Origin: Palaemon carinicauda
Lineage: Eukaryota; Arthropoda; Malacostraca; Decapoda; Palaemonidae
Length of the DNA stretch: 64,000 nucleotides
Direction of reading: 5' to 3'
Assembly (NCBI RefSeq): GCF_036898095.1
Contig: NC_090739.1
Location: 60,514,401 to 60,578,400 of the forward strand
A program made the translations under genes and the position numbers. Positions 1 through 11,873 of this stretch are shown in pieces. Every line of letters begins with the position of its first letter. Position 1 is the stretch's first letter. Under the pieces are notes generated by a model that was not told the DNA's origin, did not search any database, and saw only the letters and a program-made list of their open reading frames with translations.

Positions 1-237
1 GTAGAGGGTACAGGTCTCTCTACTTTCTTAAAAAACCACTCCAGGTTAGACTGGACAGGCAGAATCCTCTTCTCATCCAAGATCTCTTTGTAACGCTGCA
101 GTAAATCCATGATGCTTCTGGAAACCCTAGTGAACCTTTCCATGGTAGGATCCTGAGCCTCAAAAGTTACCAACGCTTGCTGCATCTCAGCAAAACCTCG
201 AAACAGCGAAAATCGGGACCGTTTCAATCCAAGGACT

Positions 238-239
<2 letters not shown>
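1..239 (-). pseudogene. Tigger (TIGD1-like) transposase C-terminal fragment
   Basis: Reading leftwards from about 239 the minus strand is open to the window edge. The peptide matches the C-terminal tail of TIGD1-type Tigger transposases: a segment ending FEAQDPTMERFTRV, then a helix, then a YKEI-DEKR stretch, then an NLEWFFKKVERP motif like the NLDRFFKKV-type end of TIGD1. The DDE catalytic core is not present here. The upstream part is cut off by a TA microsatellite at 241, so this is a scrap, not a gene. Recognition is from memory of the family; orientation and open frame are seen directly. Confidence 0.8.
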
Positions 240-240
<1 letters not shown>

Positions 241-302
<62 letters not shown>

Positions 303-331
303 ATATATATATACAGTATATATATATATAT
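241..331. repeat. (TA)n microsatellite
   Basis: Almost pure TA dinucleotide with short interruptions (AAATA, ACAG, GTG) toward the right end. It abuts the Tigger transposase scrap. Confidence 0.97.
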
Positions 332-561
332 GTGTATATATATGTGTTCGATCCCAAGTATGAGGTAGAAATTTAATTCTATTTAAACACGATGTTGTGT
401 TGATATTTATCCATATGTATATATATATATATAATGTTTCTAACTAATGCACAGCACATGAAACACTCAGTACCCTAGTAGTCTGACACTTTTCCAGATT
501 AGTATAGGAAAATTTGCATTTGCAAGAAAATTAGCAACCATAAATAAATTGTTCAAAAGGA

Positions 562-1078
562 TAGATACCATGCACTTTTATCAGGAAATACAAAAACACA
601 GTTGATACAGCCTTAGAAGTTAGTGTAAGGAAAATATTTTAATATTTCTTAATTTATGAAAGTTCATTAGCAATAAATTGCTGGATAATTTTCTGGCAGA
701 CATGTGTGTGTCCAGTAGCCTATATCAGAAAATACTTTTTTTGGTGAAGATATGGCAGCAGTTATTAAAAAAAATCAGAATTTTTGTAATGAAATTTCTT
801 ATTTATTTCCAACACCAAAGCGTAGATACCATACTCCTATTATTCGGAAATACAATAAACACAATGATATAGCCTTAAAATCAGTTTATTAAAAACATAA
901 TTTTGATATTTCTTCCTAACTTAGGAAAGTACAGTAGCAATAAATTTCAGGATAATTTTGTAGCAGACATATGTGTCTAATATATCAGAAAATACTTTTC
1001 TTGTGAAGATATGGCAGCAGTTATTAAAAAAAAAAATTATAAAATTTCTTAATTATTTTCAATACACAAATGTCTCTT
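562..1078. repeat. Two diverged ~260-bp tandem units
   Basis: Unit 1 begins at 562 (TAGATACCAT) and unit 2 at 823 with the same word. Shared blocks recur at about 260-bp spacing, for example TATGGCAGCAGTTATTAAAA at 751 and 1010. The units are clearly related but have many substitutions and small indels, so the duplication is old. AT-rich, no coding content. The flanks 332-561 show nothing recognisable. Confidence 0.75.
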
Positions 1079-2236
1079 GTAAAGCAATGAGACTAGTGTC
1101 TAGCAACAACAACTTACTCATATGGTGTATCCCTTCTTAAGTATAAAAGTCAACAGTGAAACTAATGGATGTGTGCTCCGTAGCCCCAAATGTAAGGTTT
1201 TTTCATAGTAATTTTAATGGTTTTAAGATGTCTTCTCCCGATTTGTTAGGTATTGCTGCACTGTGCTGATGTGCATAAGACTCGCTTCACTGTTTCACTT
1301 TCTGGGAAGTATGTTTCATGATCAGAATAAAGTTTCCAAACATAAAAGCTTACTTTCACAGTAGTGCAAGGGAAGTTCAGAGAAAGCTAGGGTCTTTGTT
1401 ATAGAGGGAATGATAATGATAATGCCCCTCCAGCCTTTGACCTTGCTACAGCCTAATGATAGTTGTGTGTTATTTAAGAGTTTAATGTCATTGGCTTCTT
1501 TTGTAAAAGCTCAGAAGGCCATTAAGTTTTAAATTTAGAGTAATATTTCAGGCCTAACCTTCCCTGTTTCAAACTGTTGCCTTAACTCATCAAGTGGTAG
1601 CTACTGTTTCTAGTGCATCAAAATTTCAGTAAGGATCCTGATAGTACATGCACATCTTAGATTTGAGAACTAAATGTCGTTTGAATCCAGCTGGGTAGAG
1701 ACCAATTTTTATAAGAACCATTCCAAACTTAGTTGAAAATACAGAATAAAAACGAATGAAAAGGGAACAAGGAAAGGCATAAAGAATAAGCAGACTGAAA
1801 TGAAGAAGAAAAATGTATAAATGCTAGAAATTAAAAGATAAATGAAAAGGAAATAGAAAAGTGCTGAATGGGAGAAACTAAGCCTTTGGTATTGAATAGA
1901 ATAAAGCTAGACAAAATGAATAAAATGGAATAAGGTTAATAAAGAATAAGAAAGGGAATAATGATAGTGAGGAATAAAGGTATAAGTAATAAAGTAGACT
2001 GAAATGAACTGTAAAAATGTATAACAAATGAAAAAGAAATTGAAAAGAAGGAAGGAAAAGAGAGACTTTTTAATGTTTGGGCCAACATTCCCTTCACTTT
2101 AAACACATCTTTTCAGCAGCCTATTCTGTTGAGTGTAGGTGTAATGGTGCTCGGTTTGAAAATATTGCTTGGCGCTTCCAGTTTACTGGCAGCAGATAAG
2201 TGACTTACCAGCTTATATTTTGTATGAAAAGTTCAC
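1079..2236. other. AT-rich non-coding DNA
   Basis: No convincing coding frame, splice-flanked exon or structural RNA seen. Contains an A-rich stretch (about 1740-2060) of short purine-rich words. Probably intron or intergenic DNA upstream of the XPO7 exon. Confidence 0.5.
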
Positions 2237-2293
<57 letters not shown>

Positions 2294-2400
2294 AAGCCAA
2301 GCTACAACCCCAGTTGGAAAAGCCAGATGCTATAAGCCCAAGGGGTCCAATAGGGGAAAATAGCCCGGTGAGGAAAGGAAATAAGGAAATAGATAAATAG
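2237..2400 (-). repeat. (ATT)n tract plus decapod dispersed repeat end
   Basis: 2237-2292 is a pure ATT/TTA microsatellite. It runs into a block at about 2293-2400 (words CAAGCCAAGCTACAACC, AGCCAGATGCTATAAGCCC, AATAGCCCGGTGAGG) that I recognise as one end of an abundant decapod/penaeid dispersed repeat that characteristically terminates in ATT repeats. The opposite end of the same family, in the other orientation, appears at 49680-50110. Family identity is from memory; the microsatellite junction is seen. Confidence 0.7.
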
Positions 2401-2495
2401 TCAAATCAGCTGTTTGTTAATCTACAGTAAAAGTGGTTTTACTGTAATGGATTTATTTTGTGAAATGTGTAAGTTCCAAGAATTTTTTATTAATA

Positions 2496-2990
2496 TGTTA
2501 GTGTGAGAATGTTATACACACATCGTGGTTCATCTCATATCTCTTCAATGTGATATAGAATTATTAGACTTGTAGGTTACTTCTTAAAGTAAGTCAAAGT
2601 TTAAGTTAACTTTAAACAATTTATTGTTAGCTCCATCACTGGAGTATGGATGGTTTGGTCGGATGACCATTCCGCATGTAAAGATGAATAGAACTGATTT
2701 ACAATAAGCTCGCACCGATAATGTAGTATTAGTTATCTCAGCGTTTATTACAAATACAAAGACAATATGATCATGCAGCCTTACATCCGGAAGTCAGGTG
2801 GTTCCGGTAGGGATCAATAGGTCAACTGTTTCTCACGGGAGGCTTGTGACATGTTTACAAGACATAAATAAATGTTTACCTATGCAACGCTTTAGCTTAG
2901 TCTATTTTCACATCCTGTTATGGCTGTCGTCACACACTCCCAACTCTCCAATGATCCCTTGGGTCATGGGTTTATAATGTATACATTACA
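2496..2990 (-). repeat. 3' LTR (element orientation)
   Basis: 495 bp, differing from the other LTR (16955-17451) at about 13 substitutions and one 2-bp indel by eye, roughly 97% identity. The outer edge is flanked by AATA, matching the right flank of the other LTR. I see no purine-rich (polypurine) tract immediately inside this LTR, which suggests the junction has been altered. Confidence 0.93.
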
Positions 2991-3510
2991 TTAGCTCGGA
3001 CAGCTACCTTCAAGTATTGAACATTTAGAAAAAATATGTTTCCTAGGAGTGTGACTGGATATATATTTTAGTCATAGCCATAAACAAATGATTAAGGTTG
3101 AATATGCAAAAAAGGTATATGTAAAAAATAATACATACTTAACATATAGTCCTAAATAAAGAAAAATGCATGGAAAATACAGATCCATGTATGCTATATA
3201 TGGCATATTGCTAGCAAATGATTATGAGGTACCAAAAAAAAAATTGAACATGTACATACGAATTGGTAACTTGTTTAAGAATACTTGTTACCTTTGTCAA
3301 AGATAGATATATTATAGATATTATTGTTCATTATTAACTGATTAAGAATATTTGTTACCTTGGTAAAGATATAACTACATCAAAACTGATATGATTATTC
3401 ATTAGTAAATGATTAAGAATATTTGTTACCTTGGTAAAGATATAAATACATCAAATTTGATATTAATGTGCACAAGACAAAAATTCCTGGTATGTACACG
3501 CACCACGGTT

Positions 3511-3554
<44 letters not shown>

Positions 3555-4021
3555 GTATATAGGGCTTAGATATTTTATTAGGTGCCCAAAAGATTTTTTT
3601 TTTTAACATATAGAGCTGCAATATTTTATTAGGTGCCCAAAAGATACTTTAACTGTTTATATATATAAAATACAAATGCATTGTCCTGGAGTCTCTTCAA
3701 CTACACATTACTAGCGTACTGACCACTTTTCACACAATTCTCATTTCCAGACAATTTTACCCCCCCCCCCCCCCGAGTCAAGTGAAATGGCCAGTTTCAA
3801 ACGGCTCTAAATGTAAATGCCTTCAATGCAATTGGAGTGTTGTCTGGACATGGCAAAACGTTCCTCTGTAGCTCCACCTGTTTTTGCCTCAACCTACACC
3901 AAGCAAAGATGTTAACGGCGATAAGTCACCACCGTAACGCTGATTGATGCCAGCGACATGTAGAAACGAAGATTCCCCCCTGCAAAAGTCGGTGACGGGT
4001 GGTCCATCTCGGCTAGTTTCG
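2991..4021. other. Element 3' non-coding region with short repeats
   Basis: No gene seen. Contains a roughly 70-bp tandem repeat with three units starting at 3277, 3344 and 3415 (word AAGAATATTTGTTACC); a (CA)n-(TA)n tract at 3519-3554; a 25-bp word (ATATTTTATTAGGTGCCC core) duplicated near 3570 and 3625; and a C homopolymer at about 3760-3774. It separates the env-like region from the 3' LTR. Confidence 0.6.
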
Positions 4022-5524
4022 TCAACCATTTAGCCACCCGTGCGTTGTATGGGAGAGGTAAGGATGGGATTGTAGTGGTCCACATGAAATTCGCGAAGTA
4101 GGCCCGTTCCCTGATGATAGTGTTAATTCCTTGGACCGTTTAATTCGTGGACGTCCCGATGCAACCGTCGCTGCAACGAAAACCTGGGAGTGGGTCGTGG
4201 ATCCGTCCGGGCATGATACATTGAAGCCGGCCTTTTCGTATCGTATCCACGAGCCGTTGTTCAATCTGTAATTGAACTTATTATCGTCAAAAGAATAAAG
4301 TTTTTTCAGACAATCTTCATATGTATGGGAGAGAGAACCGTTTAGCACTATACCTAACTTGCATGAATCCATTGATATATTATGGAATTCAAAGGAGTCA
4401 GCTGTACATACTTTATTATTCATGGCTTCTGAACAGTGAGTTATATCTAAGTCTCTAACGACCGTATATGTTTCCTTATCAGGGGAAATCAATACGTGTC
4501 CTGTCAAACTGGATATTACTGGACTTGAGTTATTTGTCATGAAAGTTGGGAATGGTGATATTTTGTATGCTTGTCAGAAGAATCAAAGGGAATTGTAATC
4601 ATGATCCTGTAATTTTCAACGCTTACTGATATTAAACTATAATAAAATTCTAACTTATGGGCGTTTAACAAAGGAACATAACCCATTTTCTTCCGTCCGT
4701 TCTCCAAAATTAACGTTAGGTCTTTAATTGGCAAAAGATGTGGTGATAAAACACCCTTAGTTGCTAACGTAATAACTTCCACATGGTCTTTTGATTTCTC
4801 AATAAAATGTGAAATTTTAGTATGGATATGATCTATTTTTGAATTATAATACTTTACGTTAACATTGCCAGCAAGTTTTGTACTTCCATAATCTGACTGA
4901 TATTACTAGAATGTTCGTTCACCAAACTCATTATTTGATTAATTGATGTTAATTGATTCCTCAGTTCTGATAAAACTAGTTCGTTTTCATGTTCTAAAAA
5001 CTCAATTTTCTTATTTTATTTACTGATTTTAATACGATTTGAAATTCCTAAGCCTAAACTTGCAATAGATCCAAAGATGTTTAGTGCAGCAAAAACAAAC
5101 AGGTTACTTCTTTCAAGGTTATTATGTCGCACAGTCCACATCAATAGGTCACGAGCCAGAGCTTCTGCCTCGTCAGTTTTATCTTGCAAGTCGTATGATA
5201 AAATTTCTGCAACGCTTAATGTTGGTGCAAGCGAACTCTCTGTATTAAAAGGAAAATGACGTCGATACATTTCATTTAATGAAGCAGCGAACCTTGACAG
5301 GTCGCTTTTTAAGCTAGTGACGTCATCCTCTGGGAGGAAATCGCTTGCATATTTACTTCTATAAATATATTGCTTGCTGTAATGAAAAAGTCTTCTGTTC
5401 TCTCTACAATAGTGCCATATTTAAAATCTATAATTTTAGTTTTAGGGCTCTTCCCACACGAAAACAATGTCTGAACGAACAATATCCCTCCTAACAATAA
5501 AGACTTCATTTTGGAAACCTGCAA
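4022..5524 (-). pseudogene. env-like third ORF, decayed
   Basis: A series of minus-strand open pieces downstream of integrase, in the place of env in Gypsy-type elements. The first piece (5524-5309) starts with a signal-peptide-like leader (MKSLLLGGILFVQTLFSCG). The next (5270-5016) ends in a long hydrophobic glycine-rich segment (LFVFAALNIFGSIASLGLGI) that could be a fusion-peptide or membrane segment. It is followed at about 5000-4830 by a leucine/isoleucine heptad-like stretch. The last pieces (4782-4537 and 4540-4022) carry several cysteines and N-glycosylation sequons (NNSS, NIS, NGS). A frameshift near 5300 and stops near 4830 and 4537 break it, so no intact envelope protein is encoded. 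I cannot assign it to a named env family; env-like is inferred from position, leader, hydrophobic segment and sequons. Confidence 0.65.
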
Positions 5525-5635
5525 TGAGAAAAGTATATGTAATTACTCCTGTTGTAAAAAAAAAAAATATTTACACACAAATATGATACAAGTTTCATAG
5601 ATACAAAAATTTCCCTCACTTCCTTCTCTTTTATT

Positions 5636-6648
5636 TTAATTTCTTATGTGAGCCAATGGTACAATTCTCTCATCAGTGGGTTGGGATACGTTTTGAACTC
5701 TAAATCTATTGGCCGTTAATGTTTTTAAAATGTTAAACTGGCCTTCAAACTTAGGTGTCAGTTTGTAATTGAGTCCTTTGCGTACGTATACTTGTATGTA
5801 TACCTTATCACCCATGGTATATGTTTTAGTTGGCTTCGCTATTTTATCATGATTCCTTTTCATTATGATTTGTGATTCTTCTAGATTCTTTCGAAGGATA
5901 TCATAACGACATATGCTTGCATTCATAACATCCTTTAAAGGATTTGATAAATTAGTTGTAGGCGTTAATACATGGAAAGGCGTTCTAGCTTGGGTACTGT
6001 ACATTGCCTCGTGCGGCGACATTTTAATAGATACATGATATGAGTGATTCAGAGTACTTAGTACCGCAGATATGGCAATATCCCAGTTGGGGTCTGATCC
6101 CCCTAGGGGGAAACTTTTGATATGTTTAAAACCTTCCTATTCGCTCTTTCCACTAGCCCATTCGACTCTGGGTGATGGATCATGGTATTGATTTTCTTTA
6201 TGCCAAGGAATTCACACAATGAGTTAAGGAAATGATTATTGAAATCTCCACCCGAGTCTGAGATTATCATGTGTGGAATTCCATGTTTACAAATGTAGCA
6301 CTCGTAAAACTTCCTAGCGCATTCGATCACGGTTTTAGTTATAAGTGCTATCAGTTCTGTATATCGAGTCAAAGCATTTATAATTACTAAGAGGTGCTTA
6401 TTTCCTCTGTCTGACTCGTAAAATCCTGTTAATAAATCTAAATGTACTCTTTCAAAGGGTTGATTGGGCACGGGATAAGCCCCTAGGCTGACAGGTGTCT
6501 TCGTGTGCCCTTTGTTTTCTTGACAAGTGCGACAATTAGCTATGTGCTTTTTTATATCTGTAAGCATCGTATGCCAATAAAACAATGATTTGGCTTTCTG
6601 TGACATTATGGAAAACCCTGGGTGGCCATGCAATGGATTTGCATGCAA
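5636..6648 (-). pseudogene. Integrase domain of pol
   Basis: The 6648-6103 piece has the N-terminal H-H-C-C zinc motif (HANPLHGHPG ... CRTCQENK), then the catalytic core with D in HLDLLTGF, D in ISDSGGDF and E in SNGLVERANR, the classical D,D-35-E layout. The 6022-5636 piece is the C-terminal DNA-binding region: the MSPHEAMY motif, a basic linker, then GDKVYIQV and a LTPKFEGQF chromodomain/SH3-like ending, typical of Gypsy integrases. A frameshift near 6100-6030 separates the two. In a working element this enzyme would insert the cDNA into the genome. The order after RNase H supports Ty3/Gypsy. Confidence 0.9.
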
Positions 6649-6802
6649 TCAATTTAGGACAGTGGGTATAAGTGAGATTGGTACCACTACCTGGTCGTTA
6701 GTCACCTGTGATGTATTGTGGGTTTTCCTTGTCACGGATCTCCACAGAATATTATCTTTGATTATATAATTCAACTGCGTATACTATATATATTCCTTTT
6801 CC

Positions 6803-7440
6803 TTAGGATTTCTGTTCAAAGCATTTATGATTTTTTTCTAATTTCTGATCTTTTCTTTTCTCAGTCTGTATTAGTTCAGCACTCCAGCCCAGATCTTCCT
6901 GTTCAAATACAGTTTTAACAATAGGCATGGATGTTGATATTTCTATTAATTCAGCTAATGGCTCCGTACAAGATGACACGGGGTTCTGTGATAATGTGTC
7001 CGCAATGATATTGGCTTTCCCAGGTAAATACCCGATCCTCGCGCCAAAATCTTGTATGATCAAATGCCACCGAGCCCGTTTGGGGCTGTGACTAAAGCCT
7101 CTAAAGAAGTCAGTTAGGGGCTTATGATCCGTAAGAACCTTGACGGGATAACTGTATATTATGAACTTAAAATGCACTAGTGAATTAACAATAGCTAGCC
7201 CTTCCTTGTCTATTACTGCATATTTACTTTAAGAAGGTCTCAGTTTACATGAATAAAAAGCTATCGGGAAAAACTGTTTGTCATATTGCTGAAGCAATAC
7301 CCCACCTACTCCTAGGTCTGAGGCATCTGTTGCAATGAAGAATTCCTTACCGAAGTCAGGAAATTTTAAGATAGAACTACACAGTTCATCTTTCAAGGTA
7401 TCAAACGCCTTTTTATGCTGCTCAGACCATATGAAATCTA
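6803..7440 (-). pseudogene. RNase H domain of pol
   Basis: Minus strand from about 7440: a tether ending in FIATDASDLGVGG carries the first RNase H aspartate; a nonsense TAA near 7230 interrupts; then 7177-6803 reads VLTDHKPLTDFFRG and GARIGYLPGKANIIADTLSQNP, the standard Gypsy RNase H ending (last catalytic D in ADTLS). It degrades the RNA strand of the RNA-DNA hybrid in reverse transcription. A frameshift near 7460 separates it from the RT thumb. Confidence 0.88.
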
Positions 7441-7910
7441 TGCCCTTTTTCGTAAGATCGGTTAGGGGGAGCGGCTATTATTGAATAATTGCGTATAAAA
7501 CGCCTGTAATACCCACTACACCCCATAAATTGCTGTATTCCCTTGACATTAGTAGGTATCGGATAGTTACGGATAGCCGACACCTGATCGTGGACTACTT
7601 TAAGACCTTGACTAGACACCGTAAAACCTAAATGAACTAATTGTTTTAAAGAATTCACACTTACTAATCTTTACCCTTAAATTATGCTGTCTTAGTCTCT
7701 GTAGCACTAGCTCCAGTTTACGTAAATGTTCTTCTAAGGTATTAGAAAAGATTACAAGGTCGTCTATATAGGCATGCAATATGTCCCCTAACAAGTCTCC
7801 AAACACTATGTTTATCATTCTAGTAAACGTTATGGGAGCACAACATAAACCAAAAGGCATACGCAAAAATTCATAATGTCCCCTGGCTGTGCTGAAGGCA
7901 GTGTATGGGA
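7422..7910 (-). pseudogene. Reverse transcriptase, downstream half
   Basis: Carries the RT palm motifs MPFGLCCAPITFTRM and HAYIDDLVIFS; the YIDD box is the catalytic aspartate pair. The thumb region follows (IQQFMGCSGYYRRFIRNY). There is a frameshift near 7640. The upstream half is at 12463-12746, 4.5 kb away, because transposon A1 inserted between them. When A1 and one TA are discounted, the reading frame runs straight through the junction (checked by reading codons across it). Confidence 0.9.
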
Positions 7911-8586
7911 TACAGTGAGCCCTAGTTATTTCGCGGTTCGACTATCGCGGATTCACGACTTCGCGGATTTTTTTCATAACGCATGTATATACATATATCG
8001 CGGATTTTCCGGAAATTTTGAAAATAGCCGCGATATATGAAGACCCCAAATATTTCGTTGATTCCATTAATAATTAGTAATATCAGCTCTTACTGATGGT
8101 TCATTGCATTACATATGACATATGATTCAGTACAGAAAGAAATAAAACACGAAAAGAGAATGTGATCATACGATAATTCAGTATACGTAGTAAAATTAAA
8201 TCGAACATGAAACGCAAATCAGATGCAGTCTGACTTTGTCATATTTGAATGGTATAAGGCTGCTGATGGCTACTACTACAAATGTAATGGATGTGCATCT
8301 TTTCCATGAATCTTTTGTATGTATACGTAGGTAGTACTGCATTCAATAATATTCTTTGTTGCAAAAATCACATCTCGAATAAGCGTACATATCCTACAAC
8401 AAAACAAGCGTAAAATAGCGTATGTAAAGCATACTGTATATAGGACCTTGTATTTGAATTTTTAACTACTACGTAGCATGTAAGACGGACTGTGATTGGT
8501 TCCAGTGCTGATAGATGACAAATCAGCTCCCAAGTTTTGTAATCTAGCCTGTGATTGGTGTTTCATATTTTTTTGTTTATTTAAAA

Positions 8587-8589
<3 letters not shown>

Positions 8590-8640
<51 letters not shown>
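8590..8640. repeat. (CT)n microsatellite of family A
   Basis: A pure CT tract of about 50 bp at the same relative position as the CT/GA tracts of A2 (20359-20580) and A3 (60920-61000), so it is a built-in part of the transposon. Confidence 0.95.
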
Positions 8641-8643
<3 letters not shown>

Positions 8644-8778
8644 AATTATCATTCGGTCATTAGCGGCAGTTTGTTATTGTTGATTAAACGGCAAAAAAAA
8701 AAAAAAAAAATTATTTCCTGCTTTGCTACGTATGTAGGATTTTATATAGATACGGTAAATAATATTTGTAATAACATA

Positions 8779-11700
8779 CAGTGATGCCTCAGGATACGAA
8801 AGGAATCCGTTCAGGATAAGGTTTCGTATCCTGAGTCGCGTTTTACATGTAAATAGCCTAATCCGTTCCAAGCCTTACGAAAAGACACCTTTTCTTCCAT
8901 AAACACGCTAAACTGTAGTAATAAACATGCAATGCAGCCATTTCTATCATTCAATAATTAACCCAACCGTTAAAAACAGCCTAATCCATTCCAGAAACCA
9001 CTATGAGATTATTCAATAATGTAGTTATAGCCAAGTTATCCCCCCCAGCCCAAAGAAAACGGTCCGTTTTCTTTACTACTGTATAAAAGTTACGGTACTG
9101 TATGTACGTAAAGCATTTAGATCAGTGAAGGTGTATTGTTACCTGTACGTACACCTAAATTAATGATTGATACCTGTACACTCTGAAAAAAAGGTTACAA
9201 TTAATTAGTGTAACAAAAAAGTTGAAACTTACCTTTTGATTGAGACGATGTCCGATATCGAAGTCGCGGCAGAGGAGGATGGCATAAGGCAGAAAACGTA
9301 ACAAGTGACAGACTACGTACAGTAATTTACACACTTAACACATTAATACTTAAACTTTACGAAATAAAAAAATGGCAGAAATAATTAACACTTAACATTA
9401 CGTATGGAAAACTATAAAATGAAAGAAAAAATTACTTTAACATTTAACGGTAACATAAAACTTAAAACTGAATTTTTTTTTTGCTTTTTTATAACTTTAC
9501 ATTTTTCATATTTTCTAAATCTCTTCTACTTCTTCATCACTTTCTTTTTTCTGTTTCTTTTCTTTACTTTCACCTTCTAATTCTTCATCACTTCCTCTTT
9601 TCTGTTTCTTTTCTTCACTTTCACCTTCGTCTTGGCCTACTAATACCGCTGGCCTTTTTAATAAGAAACTATCCATTGAAGCTTGTTTCTGCCTACGTTT
9701 CAACACATTTCTAAAATGCGTTAGGCAAACGTCATTGCACTGTTGAAGCGCACGGTTGGTATAAACTTTTTCTGGATGTTCCTTTTCGACGTAGTCTGCC
9801 ATTTTATGGAAACATGCGAGAATTTCCTTAATGTCTGCCGTTTTCAAAGGTGTAACATCCTCCTCATCACCGCTAGAGAACTGCTCTTGAACAACACTCA
9901 CTTGCATCGTCTCCAACTCTTCAGGTCGTCCGTCGTCAACTCCTCGTGGTGCTCCTCGATAAGTTCGTCTATATCCTCGGCGCTAACTTCCAGCCCCATG
10001 GACGTACCAAGATGTACGATGTCAGCCACCTCAGACTGCTGAATGGGTTCAGGATCGTCAATGATCTCGGCTTCGCCTCCAGGCTTCCCGAACCCCTCGA
10101 AGTCTCTTGCAGAGACAACATCAGGCCACAGCTTCCTCCAAGATGAGTTTAGGGTACGCCTCGAAACTTCCTGCCAAGCGAGATCGATGTGTTTGAGGCA
10201 TATCACGATATTAAAGTGATCTTTCCAGAATTCACGCAGAGTGAGGTTTGTACTCTCTGTGACTTGGAAACATCTCTGGAAGAGATGCTTCGTGTACAAC
10301 TTGCTGGTCCATGGGCTGGAGGAGAGGGGTGGTGTTAGGCGGTAGATATAGGACCTTTATGAAGGAATACTCGGCCAGAAGATATTCCTCGAGGCCAGGA
10401 GGGTGAGCTGGAGCATTGTCCAACACCAGCAGACATTTCATAGGGAGGCGGTTTTCTTCCAAATATTTTCGGACAGTCGGACCGAAGCAGACATTCACCC
10501 AATCAATGAAAAGTTGCCTCGTTACCCAGGCTTTAGCATTCGCCCTCCACATCACGGGAAGGTTCTCCTTGATGTCTTTGTGGGCTTTGAAGGCTCGGGG
10601 ATTTTCTGAATGGTACACCAGCAGGGGCTTTATCTTGCAGTCCCCACTGGCGTTTGCACAAAAAGCAAGGGTAAGCCTGTCCTTCATAGGCTTATGTCCG
10701 GGTAGCCTCTTCTCCTCCGCCGTGATGAACGTCCGACGAGGCATTTTCTTCAAAAAAAGTCCAGTTTCGTCGTAATTGAAAACTTGCTGCGAACTGTAGC
10801 CTTCCTGCAGGATCAACTCGTCGAACATTTTAACAAAGGCTTTGGCGGCCTTCGTGTCCGAGCTGGCTGCCTCCCCATGCCATACCACTGAATGAATGCC
10901 AGTCCTTTTCTTGAATTTCTCGAACCACCCCCGAGAAGCCTTGAACTCTTTGGGTTCCTGCTGGGATGTTCCTTCTCCTGCCCCTTCTTCGGCCTGAGAA
11001 CGCACAAGATCACCGAAAATGGCGGAGGCCTTCTGGCAAATTGTAGTCTCAGTGATGGTGTCTCCTGAGATCTCTTTGTCTTTGATCCACACAAGAAGCA
11101 GCCTCTCCATCTCGTCATGCACGTTGGTTCTTTTATTGGAGAAAATAGTGACGCCCTTAGAAGGGGCCGCTGCTTTGATGGCCGCCTTCTGCTTCAGGAT
11201 GGTGCCTATCGTAGATGGATTCCGGCCATACCCCTTAGCGATTGCACTTAAACGCATGCCAGACTCGTACTATTTTACGATTTCAAGTTTCGTCTCCATC
11301 GAGAGCATTGTCTTCTTCTTCTTTCCTTCGGCAACATTCTTGGGACCCATGGCTACAGTAATACGTAATATAATACACTACGTACGTTATATACAGTACT
11401 ATGTATAGTAAACAGTAATACAGTACAGTGCACAGTAACGAATGTTTAATAACGATAACACGTGGCGTACGAATGTACTGTATATTAACACTACGTCAAA
11501 CAAGCGAAAGCACACAATGTCTGTTAACGATACTGCGGTCGGAACGAAAAGAGAGAGAGAGAGAGATGAACGCCCGTGCGTAAGCAAGCTGGGATAGTTG
11601 CCGACCAATAGGAAAGCAGGATCTTATGGCGTCAGCTAGCATCTGAGTAGGGAGATAACCAATGGGTGAGCGGGAGGCTGTAAGTGAGTCTACCCAAGTT

Positions 11701-11873
11701 CAAAGTCTGGCGGCGCGCGCTTTTTAAAATTACTCTCTGCGAAGAGTTGAGATCTCGTAAGGTTTTCGTATCCTGAAATTTTATTCGTATACTGGGGCAT
11801 AAAAATCTTCGAATCACTTTTCGTATCCTGAATTTTTCTTAAGCGGAAACTTTCGTATCCAGAGGTATCACTG
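8779..11873 (-). mobile_element. B1: near full-length Tigger-like element, family B, nested in A1
   Basis: Terminal inverted repeats CAGTGATGCCTCAGGATACG (left) and, on the opposite strand at the right, CAGTGATACCTCTGGATACG. TA target duplication at 8777-8778 and 11874-11875. 3095 bp. The word CGTATCCTGA recurs several times just inside both ends. The cargo is one Tigger transposase on the minus strand (9515-11350). A family-A fragment at about 34255-34650 has the uninterrupted equivalent of the insertion point, confirming the boundaries. Confidence 0.92.
9515..11350 (-). pseudogene. Tigger-like transposase of B1, disabled
   Basis: Likely start ATG at 11350 (MGPKNVAEGKKKK). A TAG in the first helix-turn-helix (after LEIVK, near 11269) is the first lesion. 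The 11257-10232 piece has the psq-type HTH (YGRNPSTIGTILKQK), a CENP-B-type HTH (ASRGWFEKFKKRTGI) and the DDE core: D in FNYDETGLF, D in LLVLDNAPAHP, D in LLQPMDQQVV. A frameshift near 10310 moves to the 10299-9898 frame (LYTKHLFQRCF-like continuation), and another near 9905 to 9916-9515, which ends in a very acidic, lysine-rich tail (EESEEKKQK repeats). About 610 residues in all, normal for Tigger. One stop and two frameshifts make it a pseudogene, though otherwise well preserved. Confidence 0.92.

Noticed and set aside
9481..9714. Plus-strand Phe/Leu-rich frames (also 23720 and 24180)
   Set aside because: Complement of the acidic lysine-rich tail of the family-B transposase.
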